This document shows positions 1 through 6,511 of a stretch of DNA of 19,698 nucleotides, one piece after another. The translations under genes and the position numbers were made by a program. The number at the start of each line of letters is the position of its first letter. Within the stretch, counting starts at the first letter, position 1. The notes under the pieces were generated by a model, which did not search any database, had not been told where the DNA came from, and saw nothing but the letters and a program-made list of their open reading frames with translations. The DNA comes from Bacillota bacterium (lineage in GTDB: Bacteria; Bacillota; Clostridia; Oscillospirales; Ruminococcaceae): NCBI GenBank assembly GCA_023431215.1, contig JAEYXR010000033.1, positions 1-19,698 on the forward strand. The letters run 5' to 3'.

Positions 1-549
1 CATATGGTCTACGCAGCTATCCAAAAAGGCGCGGTCGTGCCAAACCAGCAAGAATCCCTCCTTGCACCTCAGATACTTGCCCAGCAGCTGACGCCCTGCC
101 ATATCAAGATGATTGGTGGGCTCGTCAATGAGCAAAAAGCTGTTATCCTTTAAAAACAACAGGGCAAGAAGCAGCTTGGTCTGTTCTCCGCAAGACAGGG
201 TATAAAAGGATCGCTGTAAAACCTCCGGGTCCATATCCAGCTGGCGTAGCTCTCGCTCCAGCTGCCAGAGGGGACAGTGGGGATTCATACTTTCTGCAAT
301 GTGCAGGCAGCAATCAAGTGGATTCTTTACTGTATATGGAAAGTATTCAAATGCGGCATCTGTGGCGATATAACCAGAGTAGCGATATTGCCCCGTCAGC
401 AGCCGCAGCAGGGTGGTCTTTCCTCTTCCGTTGCGCCCGGTAAGCCCCAGCCTCCAGCTGGTATCAAAGCGCAGGCTGACGTTGGTAAAAACATTATCGT
501 AGCTGCCGTCATAGGCAAAGGTTAGGTTTTCTATGTTAACAACAGACAT
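1..549 (-). CDS. ABC-F type ribosomal protection protein, Lsa-like (5' part, cut by window edge)
   Basis: The first 183 codons of an ABC-F ATPase are present; the gene continues beyond base 1. ABC-F proteins have no membrane domain; resistance members bind stalled ribosomes and displace lincosamides, pleuromutilins or streptogramin A. The first nucleotide-binding domain shows a Walker A GRNGRGKTTLL near residues 38-48, a signature LSCGEQTK near 118-125 and a Walker B plus D-loop FLLIDEPTNHLD. The phrase SWRLGLTGRNGRGKTTLL and the ending CVDHM resemble the Lsa family more than the housekeeping EttA/Uup types. The usual SHDR switch reads WHDR, an unusual Ser-to-Trp change just before the switch histidine. 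The start ATG (549-547) is preceded by a CGGAGGAA ribosome binding site. The long attenuator-type leader upstream strongly favours a drug-induced resistance factor. The second ATPase domain and the interdomain linker that sets drug specificity lie outside the window. Confidence 0.9.
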   Translation of the reverse strand, partial: MSVVNIENLTFAYDGSYDNVFTNVSLRFDTSWRLGLTGRNGRGKTTLLRLLTGQYRYSGYIATDAAFEYFPYTVKNPLDCCLHIAESMNPHCPLWQLERELRQLDMDPEVLQRSFYTLSCGEQTKLLLALLFLKDNSFLLIDEPTNHLDMAGRQLLGKYLRCKEGFLLVWHDRAFLDSCVDHM

Positions 550-632
550 AAGGATTCCTCCGTATTTTTGCTCAGGTGGATGATTTAATTTGCTCACCTA
601 GGCGTTAAAAAAACTTTTTTAGTATTAGTTTT

Positions 633-676
633 AAAAAAAGATAAAAGCCGCAGGAAGGTACATTCCTGCGGCTTTT
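633..676 (-). terminator. Intrinsic terminator (attenuator) in the ABC-F leader
   Basis: On the minus strand a 14-bp stem (bases 676-663 pairing with 656-643, core GCCGCAGGAA / TTCCTGCGGC, 6-nt loop) is followed by ATCTTTTTTT. It lies 84 nt upstream of the ABC-F start codon and downstream of a promoter and a mini-ORF. It would stop transcription before the gene unless it is relieved. Confidence 0.9.
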
Positions 677-793
677 GTAATACGGAAGGACGGTGTGGTG
701 AACCCTTAAAAACGGCAAAACACGAATGTGCTGCAGCAATAGGGGACAGATGCACCAACCAAAAAACAAAGCCTTTGAAAATGCACATACTTC

Positions 794-863
794 CTGCAAA
801 GACACAGCAAACACAAACGATGAAGAAATCATCGCCCAAGGACTGCTGTGTACTTGTTTGCAG
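794..863 (-). promoter_or_regulatory. Leader RNA stem-loop downstream of the mini-ORF
   Basis: Reading the minus strand, three nested perfect helices follow the mini-ORF stop: CTGCAAA/TTTGCAG (863-857 with 800-794), ACACAGCA/TGCTGTGT (851-844 with 809-802) and CGATGA/TCATCG (834-829 with 823-818). This extended hairpin begins 3 nt after the mini-ORF stop codon. A ribosome paused on that ORF would cover or melt its base, so it probably takes part in choosing between termination and antitermination of the ABC-F transcript. Confidence 0.7.
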
Positions 864-866
864 AAA

Positions 867-878
867 TTATTTGCGCAT
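867..878 (-). CDS. Three-residue leader peptide (Met-Arg-Lys-stop) of the ABC-F attenuator
   Basis: ATG-CGC-AAA-TAA runs from 878 to 867. A strong AAGGAG ribosome binding site (893-888) sits 9 nt ahead, much better placed than expected by chance in this AT-rich leader. Very short upstream ORFs are known in leaders of inducible antibiotic-resistance genes, including ABC-F genes, where drug-stalled ribosomes at the ORF shift RNA folding away from the terminator. Here the ORF lies between a good promoter and the terminator, and its stop abuts the leader hairpin. Translation is inferred from the site only. Confidence 0.6.
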   Translation of the reverse strand: MRK

Positions 879-944
879 CGTCAAAGGCTCCTTACTTTTA
901 TTGTTTTTTTAACCAATTTTTGAACAAAACAGGACACTGCCATA

Positions 945-973
945 AGAATAACAGGAAAAAAGCTTTTGTGCAA
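945..973 (-). promoter_or_regulatory. Promoter of the ABC-F leader transcript
   Basis: On the minus strand TTGCAC (973-968), a 17-bp spacer and TATTCT (950-945) form a good sigma-A type promoter. Transcription would start near 938, giving a leader of about 390 nt ahead of the ABC-F start. It lies in the gap after the aldolase gene, so the resistance gene has its own transcript. Confidence 0.65.
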
Positions 974-993
974 GAAGAAGTTTCGGCAAAAAT

Positions 994-1638
994 TTATTTG
1001 GGCTGCCCGTAACTGTGAGTCACAAAATCCTTCATGGCCTGTATGTTTTCTCCGGTAATGGGGAGATAGGTACCACCCACAGAACGAATGCGATAATAAA
1101 CCTCTGCTGTCATCTCCAGCACACGGGCAACCTTAAAGGCCTGCTTCATAGATGCACCCACGCAGACAGCACCATGAGACTGCAGCAGGCAGGCGTTGGA
1201 TTCGGTACCCAGAGCTGTTACGCAGTTTTGTGCCAAAGCTTCGGTGCCGGGGAGTGCGTAGGGGGCGGTTTTGACCTCTCCGCCCAGGGCTTGTGCAGCC
1301 TCGTCAATAACAAGGGGGATGTTTTCACCCATTGCGGAAAAAACGGTGGAAAAAATGGGATGGGTGTGAACAATGGCTTTTACCTCGGGACGGGCACGAT
1401 ACACCGCCAGGTGCAAACCTTTTTCAATGGAGGGTACTCTGGTTCCGGAGACGATAGCCCCCTCCAGATTCATAACTACTACATCCTCCACAGTGCAGGT
1501 ATCATAATCCATGCCGCTAGGGGTAATATAAACAAGACCGTCCTCACCCCGCACACTGATGTTGCCCCAGGTTTCCACGGTAAAGCCCTCATGAATCAGC
1601 TTTTTGCCGGAGCTGATGATAATTTCACGATAATCCAT
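994..1638 (-). CDS. Class II aldolase (FucA/Ald2-like), probable ketose-1-phosphate aldolase
   Basis: A 214-residue zinc-dependent class II aldolase, the usual size for L-fuculose-1-phosphate aldolase relatives. The metal-site residues are visible: Glu72 (in PSIEKGLHL), His91 and His93 (in VHTHP) and His155 (in QSHGAV). They match the Glu73/His92/His94/His155 set of E. coli FucA almost one for one. Such enzymes cleave a ketose-1-phosphate into dihydroxyacetone phosphate and an aldehyde. It is transcribed away from the phosphorylase/dehydrogenase/MtnA genes, sharing a 287-bp regulatory gap with them. That context points to 5-methylthioribulose-1-P, 5-deoxyribulose-1-P or ribulose-1-P as substrate, rather than fuculose-1-P. 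An AGAGG ribosome binding site precedes the ATG by about 8 nt. Family is confident; the substrate is inferred from neighbours. Confidence 0.88.
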   Translation of the reverse strand: MDYREIIISSGKKLIHEGFTVETWGNISVRGEDGLVYITPSGMDYDTCTVEDVVVMNLEGAIVSGTRVPSIEKGLHLAVYRARPEVKAIVHTHPIFSTVFSAMGENIPLVIDEAAQALGGEVKTAPYALPGTEALAQNCVTALGTESNACLLQSHGAVCVGASMKQAFKVARVLEMTAEVYYRIRSVGGTYLPITGENIQAMKDFVTHSYGQPK

Positions 1639-1693
1639 AGCGATAACCTCTTGCTTTCTGATATATTAATGCTTTTTAACAGGTGAATACAAT

Positions 1694-1710
1694 GGTAGAC
1701 CAAACCTACC
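1694..1710. promoter_or_regulatory. Inverted repeat in the divergent aldolase/phosphorylase gap, possible operator
   Basis: GGTAG (1694-1698) and CTACC (1706-1710) form an inverted repeat with a 7-bp centre. It lies between the two divergent start regions, upstream of the -35 of the phosphorylase promoter and in the region expected for the aldolase promoter. One regulator bound here could control both directions. There is no regulator gene next to it in the window. Confidence 0.35.
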
Positions 1711-1732
1711 TTCAGTGGGTAATAAGATTTTT

Positions 1733-1760
1733 TTGCACCAAAGGTAAAAGTGACTATAGT
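1733..1760 (+). promoter_or_regulatory. Promoter of the phosphorylase-dehydrogenase transcript
   Basis: TTGCAC (1733-1738), a 16-bp spacer and TATAGT (1755-1760) make a plausible sigma-A promoter. It would give an untranslated leader of about 160 nt, unusually long for a simple operon. Confidence 0.5.
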
Positions 1761-1825
1761 AACATGATACCTGTCCGGAACATCCCGGTCAAGTATGGAT
1801 TTTAAAGCTGAGATGTGATAAGCTA

Positions 1826-1869
1826 CTGATAACAGGCTGGTACAGGGTAAAACGGCCCTTTTATCAGCC
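1826..1869 (+). promoter_or_regulatory. Leader RNA with mutually exclusive helices ahead of the phosphorylase
   Basis: CTGATAA (1826-1832) can pair with TTATCAG (1861-1867). Alternatively GGCTG (1835-1839) can pair with CAGCC (1865-1869), stacked on AGGG/CCCT (1844-1847 with 1856-1859). The two folds compete for 1865-1867. There is no U-run for termination, and I do not recognise a known riboswitch class. It may affect translation or only be local structure. Confidence 0.3.
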
Positions 1870-1925
1870 GGATATGGCTAAAAAGATAAGAATACAAATA
1901 TTAAAATTATAAGGAGGACAATGCC

Positions 1926-2756
1926 GTGGACGTGTATGAAAAACTGCAGCTTTGTTTAAAATCTGTTCGGGAAAAAACCGATTTTACACCAGAGGTGGCG
2001 CTGATTCTGGGCTCAGGTCTGGGAGACTACGCTGCTCAAATTGAGATTGAGGCCACCGTAGACTACAAGGATATTGAGGGTTTTCCTGTTTCTACCGTAA
2101 AGGGGCACAAAGGCCGCTTTATTTTTGGCACCATTCAGGGGGTAAAGGTAGTGGTCATGCAGGGGCGTGTACACTACTATGAGGGCTATGCCATGCAGGA
2201 TGTGGTTCTGCCTACCCGCCTTATGGGACTTTTGGGTGCCAAGGTGCTGTTTTTAACCAATGCCGCAGGCGGTGCCAACTTTAGCTACCATGCCGGTGAT
2301 TTTATGCTTATCCGTGATCACATTGGCTGCTTTGTGCCTTCTCCGCTGGTGGGAAAAAATGTTGAGGAGCTGGGCACACGTTTCCCCGATATGAGTCATA
2401 TTTATGATACCGAAATTTGCAGTGTCATCCGCAAAACCGCAGCAGCCAGCGGCATTACTCTCCATGAAGGCGTGTATCTGCAGCTTAGCGGCCCGCAGTT
2501 TGAGTCTCCTGCAGAGGTGCGTATGTGCCGTGCCCTGGGCGGCGACGCACTGGGTATGAGCACCGCTTGCGAGGCCATTGCCGCCCGCCACATGGGCCTG
2601 CGAGTCTGTGGTATTTCCTGCATTTCCAACCTTGCCTGCGGCATGAGCAACACCCCCCTCACCCATGAGGAGGTCAGCGAAACCGCCGACCGCGTAGCAG
2701 GAGAATTTACCAAGCTGGTCACCAACAGCATTGTCGCCATTAAGGAAGTGCTGTAA
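1926..2756 (+). CDS. punA: Purine nucleoside phosphorylase, trimeric PNP/MTAP family
   Basis: A 276-residue phosphorylase that splits a purine nucleoside with phosphate into free base and a pentose-1-phosphate. Visible family landmarks are LGSGLG (28-33, phosphate loop), His61, QGRVHYYEGY (79-88), TNAAGG (111-116), GPQFESPAE (189-197) with base-contacting Glu193, MST (211-213), Asn235 in CISNLACG and His247 in TPLTHEE. Asn and His at the last two places are typical of inosine/guanosine phosphorylases; methylthioadenosine phosphorylases usually carry Asp and a small hydrophobic residue there. The start is GTG at 1926, 8 nt after AAGGAGG; the ATG at 1921 is in another frame. Its stop overlaps the next start (TAATG), so translation is coupled. 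No phosphopentomutase, the normal partner, is adjacent; an MtnA-type isomerase is found instead. Confidence 0.88.
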   Translation: MDVYEKLQLCLKSVREKTDFTPEVALILGSGLGDYAAQIEIEATVDYKDIEGFPVSTVKGHKGRFIFGTIQGVKVVVMQGRVHYYEGYAMQDVVLPTRLMGLLGAKVLFLTNAAGGANFSYHAGDFMLIRDHIGCFVPSPLVGKNVEELGTRFPDMSHIYDTEICSVIRKTAAASGITLHEGVYLQLSGPQFESPAEVRMCRALGGDALGMSTACEAIAARHMGLRVCGISCISNLACGMSNTPLTHEEVSETADRVAGEFTKLVTNSIVAIKEVL

Positions 2757-3694
2757 TGAAGGGGCTGTTTTATAACGGCCAGGAAGCATCTTTTCGGGAT
2801 GACCTGCCCATGCCTCAGCCCCAAGCGGGGGAGAGTCTCATCCGTATTATCCTAGCTGCCATCTGCAACACCGACCGAGAGGTGATGAAGGGCTATAAAC
2901 CGGATTTTACCGGTGTCATGGGTCACGAATTTGTAGGTGTGGTAGAACAGTCTGACGATCCGGCTTTGGTGGGACGGCGTGTGGTGGGGGAGCTGAATGC
3001 CGGCTGCGGCCAATGCGTTTATTGCCGTACAGGACGGGAGCGCCATTGCACCCAGCGCAAAGTCATTGGTCTTTCCCACAAGGACGGCTGCTTTGCCCAG
3101 TATATGACCCTTTCCAACCACCTGATACACCCGGTTCCCGATGCAGTTACCGATGAAGCTGCCATCTACACCGAACCGCTGGCCGCCGCTTTGGAAATTC
3201 CACAGATGACCCACATTCCGCCCAATGAAGAGGTTTGTGTGATTGGAGATGGTCGCCTGGCCTATATGATTGCCCAGGTGCTTGCCTTAAACGGAGCAGG
3301 TGTTACCGTGGTGGGGCATAACGAGGATAAGCTGAAAATGTTTGCTTCCTTTGCCAATACCACCCTAAAGCCTGACCGTACCTTTGAGCTTGTGGTGGAT
3401 GCCTGCGGTTCTCCTACAGGCATTGATTCTGCCGCTGCACTGGTACGCCACGGCGGTACCATTATCCTCAAAAGCACCTATGCAGGGGTGAAGGAAATGA
3501 ATCTTTCCTCTTTTGTGGTCAACGAGGTAACACTGCGGGGCAGCCGCTGTGGCCCCTTTGCTCCGGCATTGCGGTTACTCAAGAGAGGGCTGATTCAGCT
3601 GCCAAGCATTCAACTGTTTACCATAGAAGACTGGCAGAATGCTTTTGCCTCCCGTGCTTTTAAAGCGGGATTTGACTTTAGAGACTTACAATAA
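2756..3694 (+). CDS. Zinc-dependent alcohol dehydrogenase family protein (MDR superfamily)
   Basis: A 312-residue medium-chain dehydrogenase, slightly short for the family (about 340). Catalytic zinc ligands are Cys37, His57-Glu58 in GHEFVG and Glu140 in TEPLAAAL. The structural zinc lobe has Cys84, Cys87, Cys90 and Cys98 in the usual spacing. The nucleotide-binding fold is at VCVIGDGRLAY (160-170), with a GDGRLA variant of the GxGxxG turn. The ATG shares one base with the phosphorylase stop, so the two proteins are translationally coupled and probably act in one pathway. In the proposed DHAP shunt the aldolase releases an aldehyde (2-methylthioacetaldehyde, lactaldehyde or glycolaldehyde), and this enzyme would be the natural NAD(P)H-dependent reductase for it. 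The family is clear; direction and substrate are inferred from context. Confidence 0.85.
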   Translation: MKGLFYNGQEASFRDDLPMPQPQAGESLIRIILAAICNTDREVMKGYKPDFTGVMGHEFVGVVEQSDDPALVGRRVVGELNAGCGQCVYCRTGRERHCTQRKVIGLSHKDGCFAQYMTLSNHLIHPVPDAVTDEAAIYTEPLAAALEIPQMTHIPPNEEVCVIGDGRLAYMIAQVLALNGAGVTVVGHNEDKLKMFASFANTTLKPDRTFELVVDACGSPTGIDSAAALVRHGGTIILKSTYAGVKEMNLSSFVVNEVTLRGSRCGPFAPALRLLKRGLIQLPSIQLFTIEDWQNAFASRAFKAGFDFRDLQ

Positions 3695-3772
3695 ACAAAT
3701 AGTATTTATTGATTATACTTATTGCATTAAAAATTGAAATAGTAATTTACGCGTTTGGAAAGGAAAAATAAG

Positions 3773-4840
3773 ATGGAAAATATCCAAGCTGTTACCCATA
3801 TGGACAATATCCGTTTGGCAGACGACCATAGCTCTGTTATCATCATTGACCAGTCACTGCTGCCCAACGAAACTAAATACATCCCCCTTTGCCGCCGCGA
3901 AGAAATGTTTGAGGCGATTCACTCTCTGCGGGTGCGTGGGGCCCCTGCCATTGGTATTTGTGCAGCCTACAGTCTTTATGTGCTTTCTCGTGGAATTCAG
4001 GCAAGCAGCGGCGAAGAATTCTGCCAAAAGCTTCAGTCAGAAGCCGATTATCTCAACTCCTCCCGCCCCACTGCGGTTAACTTAAGCTGGGCGCTGCGCC
4101 GCATGATGGCTGTTGCCAAGAAGGATGCTGCTAGCGCTCCCGCAACCATTGTGGAGCGTCTTGCACAGGAGTGCGTTGCCATTCATGAGGAAGACATTGC
4201 TATGTGCCGCGCCATTTCGGAATACGGACTGGGCCTGATTAAAGAAGGCGACGGCGTGTTGACCCATTGCAATGCCGGACCTTTGGCTACCTCCCGCTAC
4301 GGCACCGCCCTGGGCCCCCTATTTTTGGCAAAGGAAAAGGGCATCAACGTGCGTGTGTTTGCCGACGAGACCCGTCCTTTGCTCCAGGGCGCCCGTCTGA
4401 CCTCCTATGAGCTTGCCCGTGCCGGCATCGATGTTACTCTTATCTGCGACAACATGGCGTCTGTGGTGATGAAAAATGGCTGGATCGATGCCTGCTTTGT
4501 AGGCTGCGACCGTGTTGCCGCCAACGGAGACACCGCCAACAAAATCGGTACCAATACTGTGGCTATTTTGGCCAAGCATTATGGTATTCCCCTTTATGTG
4601 CTGGGCCCCACCTCCACCATTGACCTAAACTGCGCCACCGGTGAGGGGATTGAGATTGAACAGCGTGATCCCGAGGAGATTAAAACCAAGTTCTATGAAA
4701 AGCCCATGGCGCCTGCTGATGTAAAATGCTATAACCCGGCTTTTGACGTTACCGACCACAGCCTTATTGCCGGCATAGTGACAGAAAAGGGTATTTGCCG
4801 TGCTCCTTACACCGAAAGCCTTAAAAAGCTTTTTGAATAA
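3773..4840 (+). CDS. mtnA: S-methyl-5-thioribose-1-phosphate isomerase family protein
   Basis: A 355-residue aldose-1-phosphate isomerase that converts 5-methylthioribose-1-phosphate to 5-methylthioribulose-1-phosphate; members are known to accept 5-deoxyribose-1-phosphate. Motifs: RVRGAPAIG (53-61), RPTAVNLSWAL (98-108), catalytic Cys166 in THCNAGPLAT, ETRPLLQGARLT (199-210), catalytic Asp246 in GCDRVAANGDTANKIGT and NPAFDVT near the end. Cys166 and Asp246 keep the 80-residue spacing of the B. subtilis catalytic pair. I chose the ATG at 3773, with GGAAAGGA just upstream, over an in-frame TTG at 3755. It follows the dehydrogenase by 78 bp of AT-rich DNA. No MtnB/MtnW/MtnX/MtnD genes of the classical methionine salvage route are nearby; the class II aldolase fits the alternative DHAP route. 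Confidence 0.92.
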   Translation: MENIQAVTHMDNIRLADDHSSVIIIDQSLLPNETKYIPLCRREEMFEAIHSLRVRGAPAIGICAAYSLYVLSRGIQASSGEEFCQKLQSEADYLNSSRPTAVNLSWALRRMMAVAKKDAASAPATIVERLAQECVAIHEEDIAMCRAISEYGLGLIKEGDGVLTHCNAGPLATSRYGTALGPLFLAKEKGINVRVFADETRPLLQGARLTSYELARAGIDVTLICDNMASVVMKNGWIDACFVGCDRVAANGDTANKIGTNTVAILAKHYGIPLYVLGPTSTIDLNCATGEGIEIEQRDPEEIKTKFYEKPMAPADVKCYNPAFDVTDHSLIAGIVTEKGICRAPYTESLKKLFE

Positions 4841-4993
4841 ATTATCAATTTTTATTGGTAATATAGCCATATTGCTACAAAAAAAACGATGAATTGCCTT
4901 TTTGTACACATATTAGACACAGTTTCTTAAAAATGCAGTATGCTTTATCAAAAAAAAATTTGTTTTTGGTAAAACCCTGTACACTATGGCTTA

Positions 4994-5022
4994 TTGAAAA
5001 AGCAAAGTCACAATGGTATAAT
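4994..5022 (+). promoter_or_regulatory. Promoter of the BMP lipoprotein gene
   Basis: TTGAAA (4994-4999), a 17-bp spacer and a perfect TATAAT (5017-5022). Transcription would start near 5029, giving a leader of about 60 nt with a small hairpin (ATTGCGGG pairing with CCC and GCAAT, roughly 5030-5056). The lipoprotein gene therefore has its own strong promoter, separate from mtnA. Confidence 0.8.
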
Positions 5023-5089
5023 GTGGGTGCATTGCGGGATAAGCCCGTTTTGGCAATTGTACTGATAAGTACTAAAATTTAGGAGGAAA

Positions 5090-6262
5090 ATGAAAATGTT
5101 GAAAAAGCTTATGGCCGTTATGATGGCTGTCTGCCTGGTACTGGCTGTAGCCGGTTGCGGCAGCTCCACTCCCGCCAGCAGCAGCGCTCCTTCCGAGTCC
5201 TCTTCTGCCTCTGAATCCGCACCCGCAGAAGCCGGTATGAAGATTGCCGTTATCACCAGCCCTTCCGGCGTTGACGATGGTTCCTTCAATCAGGACGTTT
5301 ACAACGGTATTCTCAACTTTATTAAGAACAACCCCACCGCTACCGTAACCGCTATTCAGGAAAAAGACATTGCTAACTCTGTTCCTGCCGTAGCTGACGT
5401 TGTAGCCGACTATGATGTCATTGTTACCCCCGGCTTCCAGTTTGCCGGTGTTGGTGTCATTGCTCAGGAGAACCCCGAAAAGAAGTTCATCCTGGTTGAT
5501 TCCTTCCCCACCGATGCAAGCGGCGCCGAAGTAGTTGTTGACAACATGTATGCCATGCAGTTTGCCGAGCAGGAGAGTGGTTTCTTTGCCGGTATTGCTG
5601 CTGCCATGGAGTCTAAGACCGGTAAGGTTGCTGTTGTCAACGGCATTGCTTACCCCTCTAACGTCAACTACCAGTACGGTTTTGAGGCTGGTGTAGCTTA
5701 TGCAAACGCCAAGCTGGGAATCAAGTGCCAGACTGTTGAAATTGCTTCTTATGCCGGTACCGATGTCACCGGTGCAAACGTTGGCGGCAACTATGTTGGC
5801 GACTTTAACGATCCTGCCACCGGCAAGGTTGTTGGTAATGCCCTCATCGCCGAAGGCTGCGACATCCTGTTTGTTGCTGCCGGTAACTCCGGCAATGGTG
5901 TTTTCACCGCTGCCAAGGAAGCTTCCTCTGAGATTAAGGTCATTGGCTGTGACGTTGACCAGTATGACGACGGCGCAAACGGCGACAAGAACATTGTTCT
6001 GACCTCTGGTCTGAAGAACATGGCCCTGAACGTAGAGCGTCAGCTGACTGCTATTGCAGACGGCAGCTTTAAGGGCGGCAACAACCTGCTGAAGGCAGAT
6101 ACCGATTCTACCGGTTTTGTCAGTGCAGAGGGTCGTCACCAGTTGGGCGAGGCCACTGTAAAGGCTTGCCAGGATGCTTATGAGCTGGTTAAGGCTGGAA
6201 CCATCGTTCCTCCCTCCAACTTCAGCGGCACCACCGCCGAGGATTTCCCCGGCCTGAAATAA
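5090..6262 (+). CDS. BMP-family ABC transporter substrate-binding lipoprotein (nucleoside-type)
   Basis: A 390-residue exported lipoprotein. The signal peptide has a KK-rich start, a hydrophobic core and the lipobox LAVAGC with Cys23 as the lipid-modified residue, followed by a Ser/Ala/Glu-rich linker to about residue 48. The mature part has BMP/PnrA landmarks: DDGSFNQDVYNGI near the start, VTPGFQFAGVGVIAQENPEKKFILVD in the middle, then EQESGFFAGIAAAM and YQYGFEAGVAYAN. This family binds purine nucleosides for ABC import in several bacteria. No ATPase or permease gene of that transporter is adjacent, so the partner is elsewhere or the gene acts alone here. Location next to the phosphorylase and MtnA genes suggests uptake of the nucleoside that feeds them. 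The start follows AGGAGGAAA, and a strong terminator ends the unit. Confidence 0.9.
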   Translation: MKMLKKLMAVMMAVCLVLAVAGCGSSTPASSSAPSESSSASESAPAEAGMKIAVITSPSGVDDGSFNQDVYNGILNFIKNNPTATVTAIQEKDIANSVPAVADVVADYDVIVTPGFQFAGVGVIAQENPEKKFILVDSFPTDASGAEVVVDNMYAMQFAEQESGFFAGIAAAMESKTGKVAVVNGIAYPSNVNYQYGFEAGVAYANAKLGIKCQTVEIASYAGTDVTGANVGGNYVGDFNDPATGKVVGNALIAEGCDILFVAAGNSGNGVFTAAKEASSEIKVIGCDVDQYDDGANGDKNIVLTSGLKNMALNVERQLTAIADGSFKGGNNLLKADTDSTGFVSAEGRHQLGEATVKACQDAYELVKAGTIVPPSNFSGTTAEDFPGLK

Positions 6263-6284
6263 GCCTGTTAAAAGTCTTATAAGG

Positions 6285-6326
6285 AAAACCTCCTGCTGCA
6301 GTTTTTACCGCGGCAGGAGGTTTTTT
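6285..6326 (+). terminator. Intrinsic terminator after the BMP lipoprotein gene
   Basis: AAAACCTCCTGC (6285-6296) pairs with GCAGGAGGTTTT (6313-6324) over 12 bp, and the T-run continues to 6326. It ends 64 bp after the stop codon. Confidence 0.92.
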
Positions 6327-6511
6327 ATATTCTAAACAGTGTTGCAAATCGTGCTGTATATATTATTGCTGTAAGCTTAATAAAGATGCCAAGGTAATGT
6401 CTGCGGAACAAAACCAACGGATATAAAAGCCCCTATGCTGTTTTTGATTTGCATAAGTGCAAGGATTATTTTAAATACGTGTTTTAAAGTTTATTAATAT
6501 TTTAGTGGATA

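Noticed and set aside
594..839. 81-codon frame in the ABC-F leader
   Set aside because: It runs through the leader hairpin and the terminator stem, has no good ribosome binding site and a low-complexity sequence.
1015..1686. 223-codon open frame antisense to the class II aldolase
   Set aside because: The minus strand has all aldolase metal residues; the plus-strand frame has no family features.
1767..1915. Purine, SAM or SAH riboswitch in the phosphorylase leader
   Set aside because: I looked for these cores because of the purine/SAM-linked pathway; none of the conserved junction sequences is present.
1921..1923. ATG as start of the phosphorylase
   Set aside because: Out of frame with the protein and only 3 nt from AAGGAGG; GTG at 1926 is in frame with 8-nt spacing.
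5072..6139. Long open frame antisense to the BMP lipoprotein gene
   Set aside because: It is a by-product of the codon bias of the real gene; it has no ribosome binding site and no recognisable motif, whereas the plus strand encodes a clear lipoprotein.
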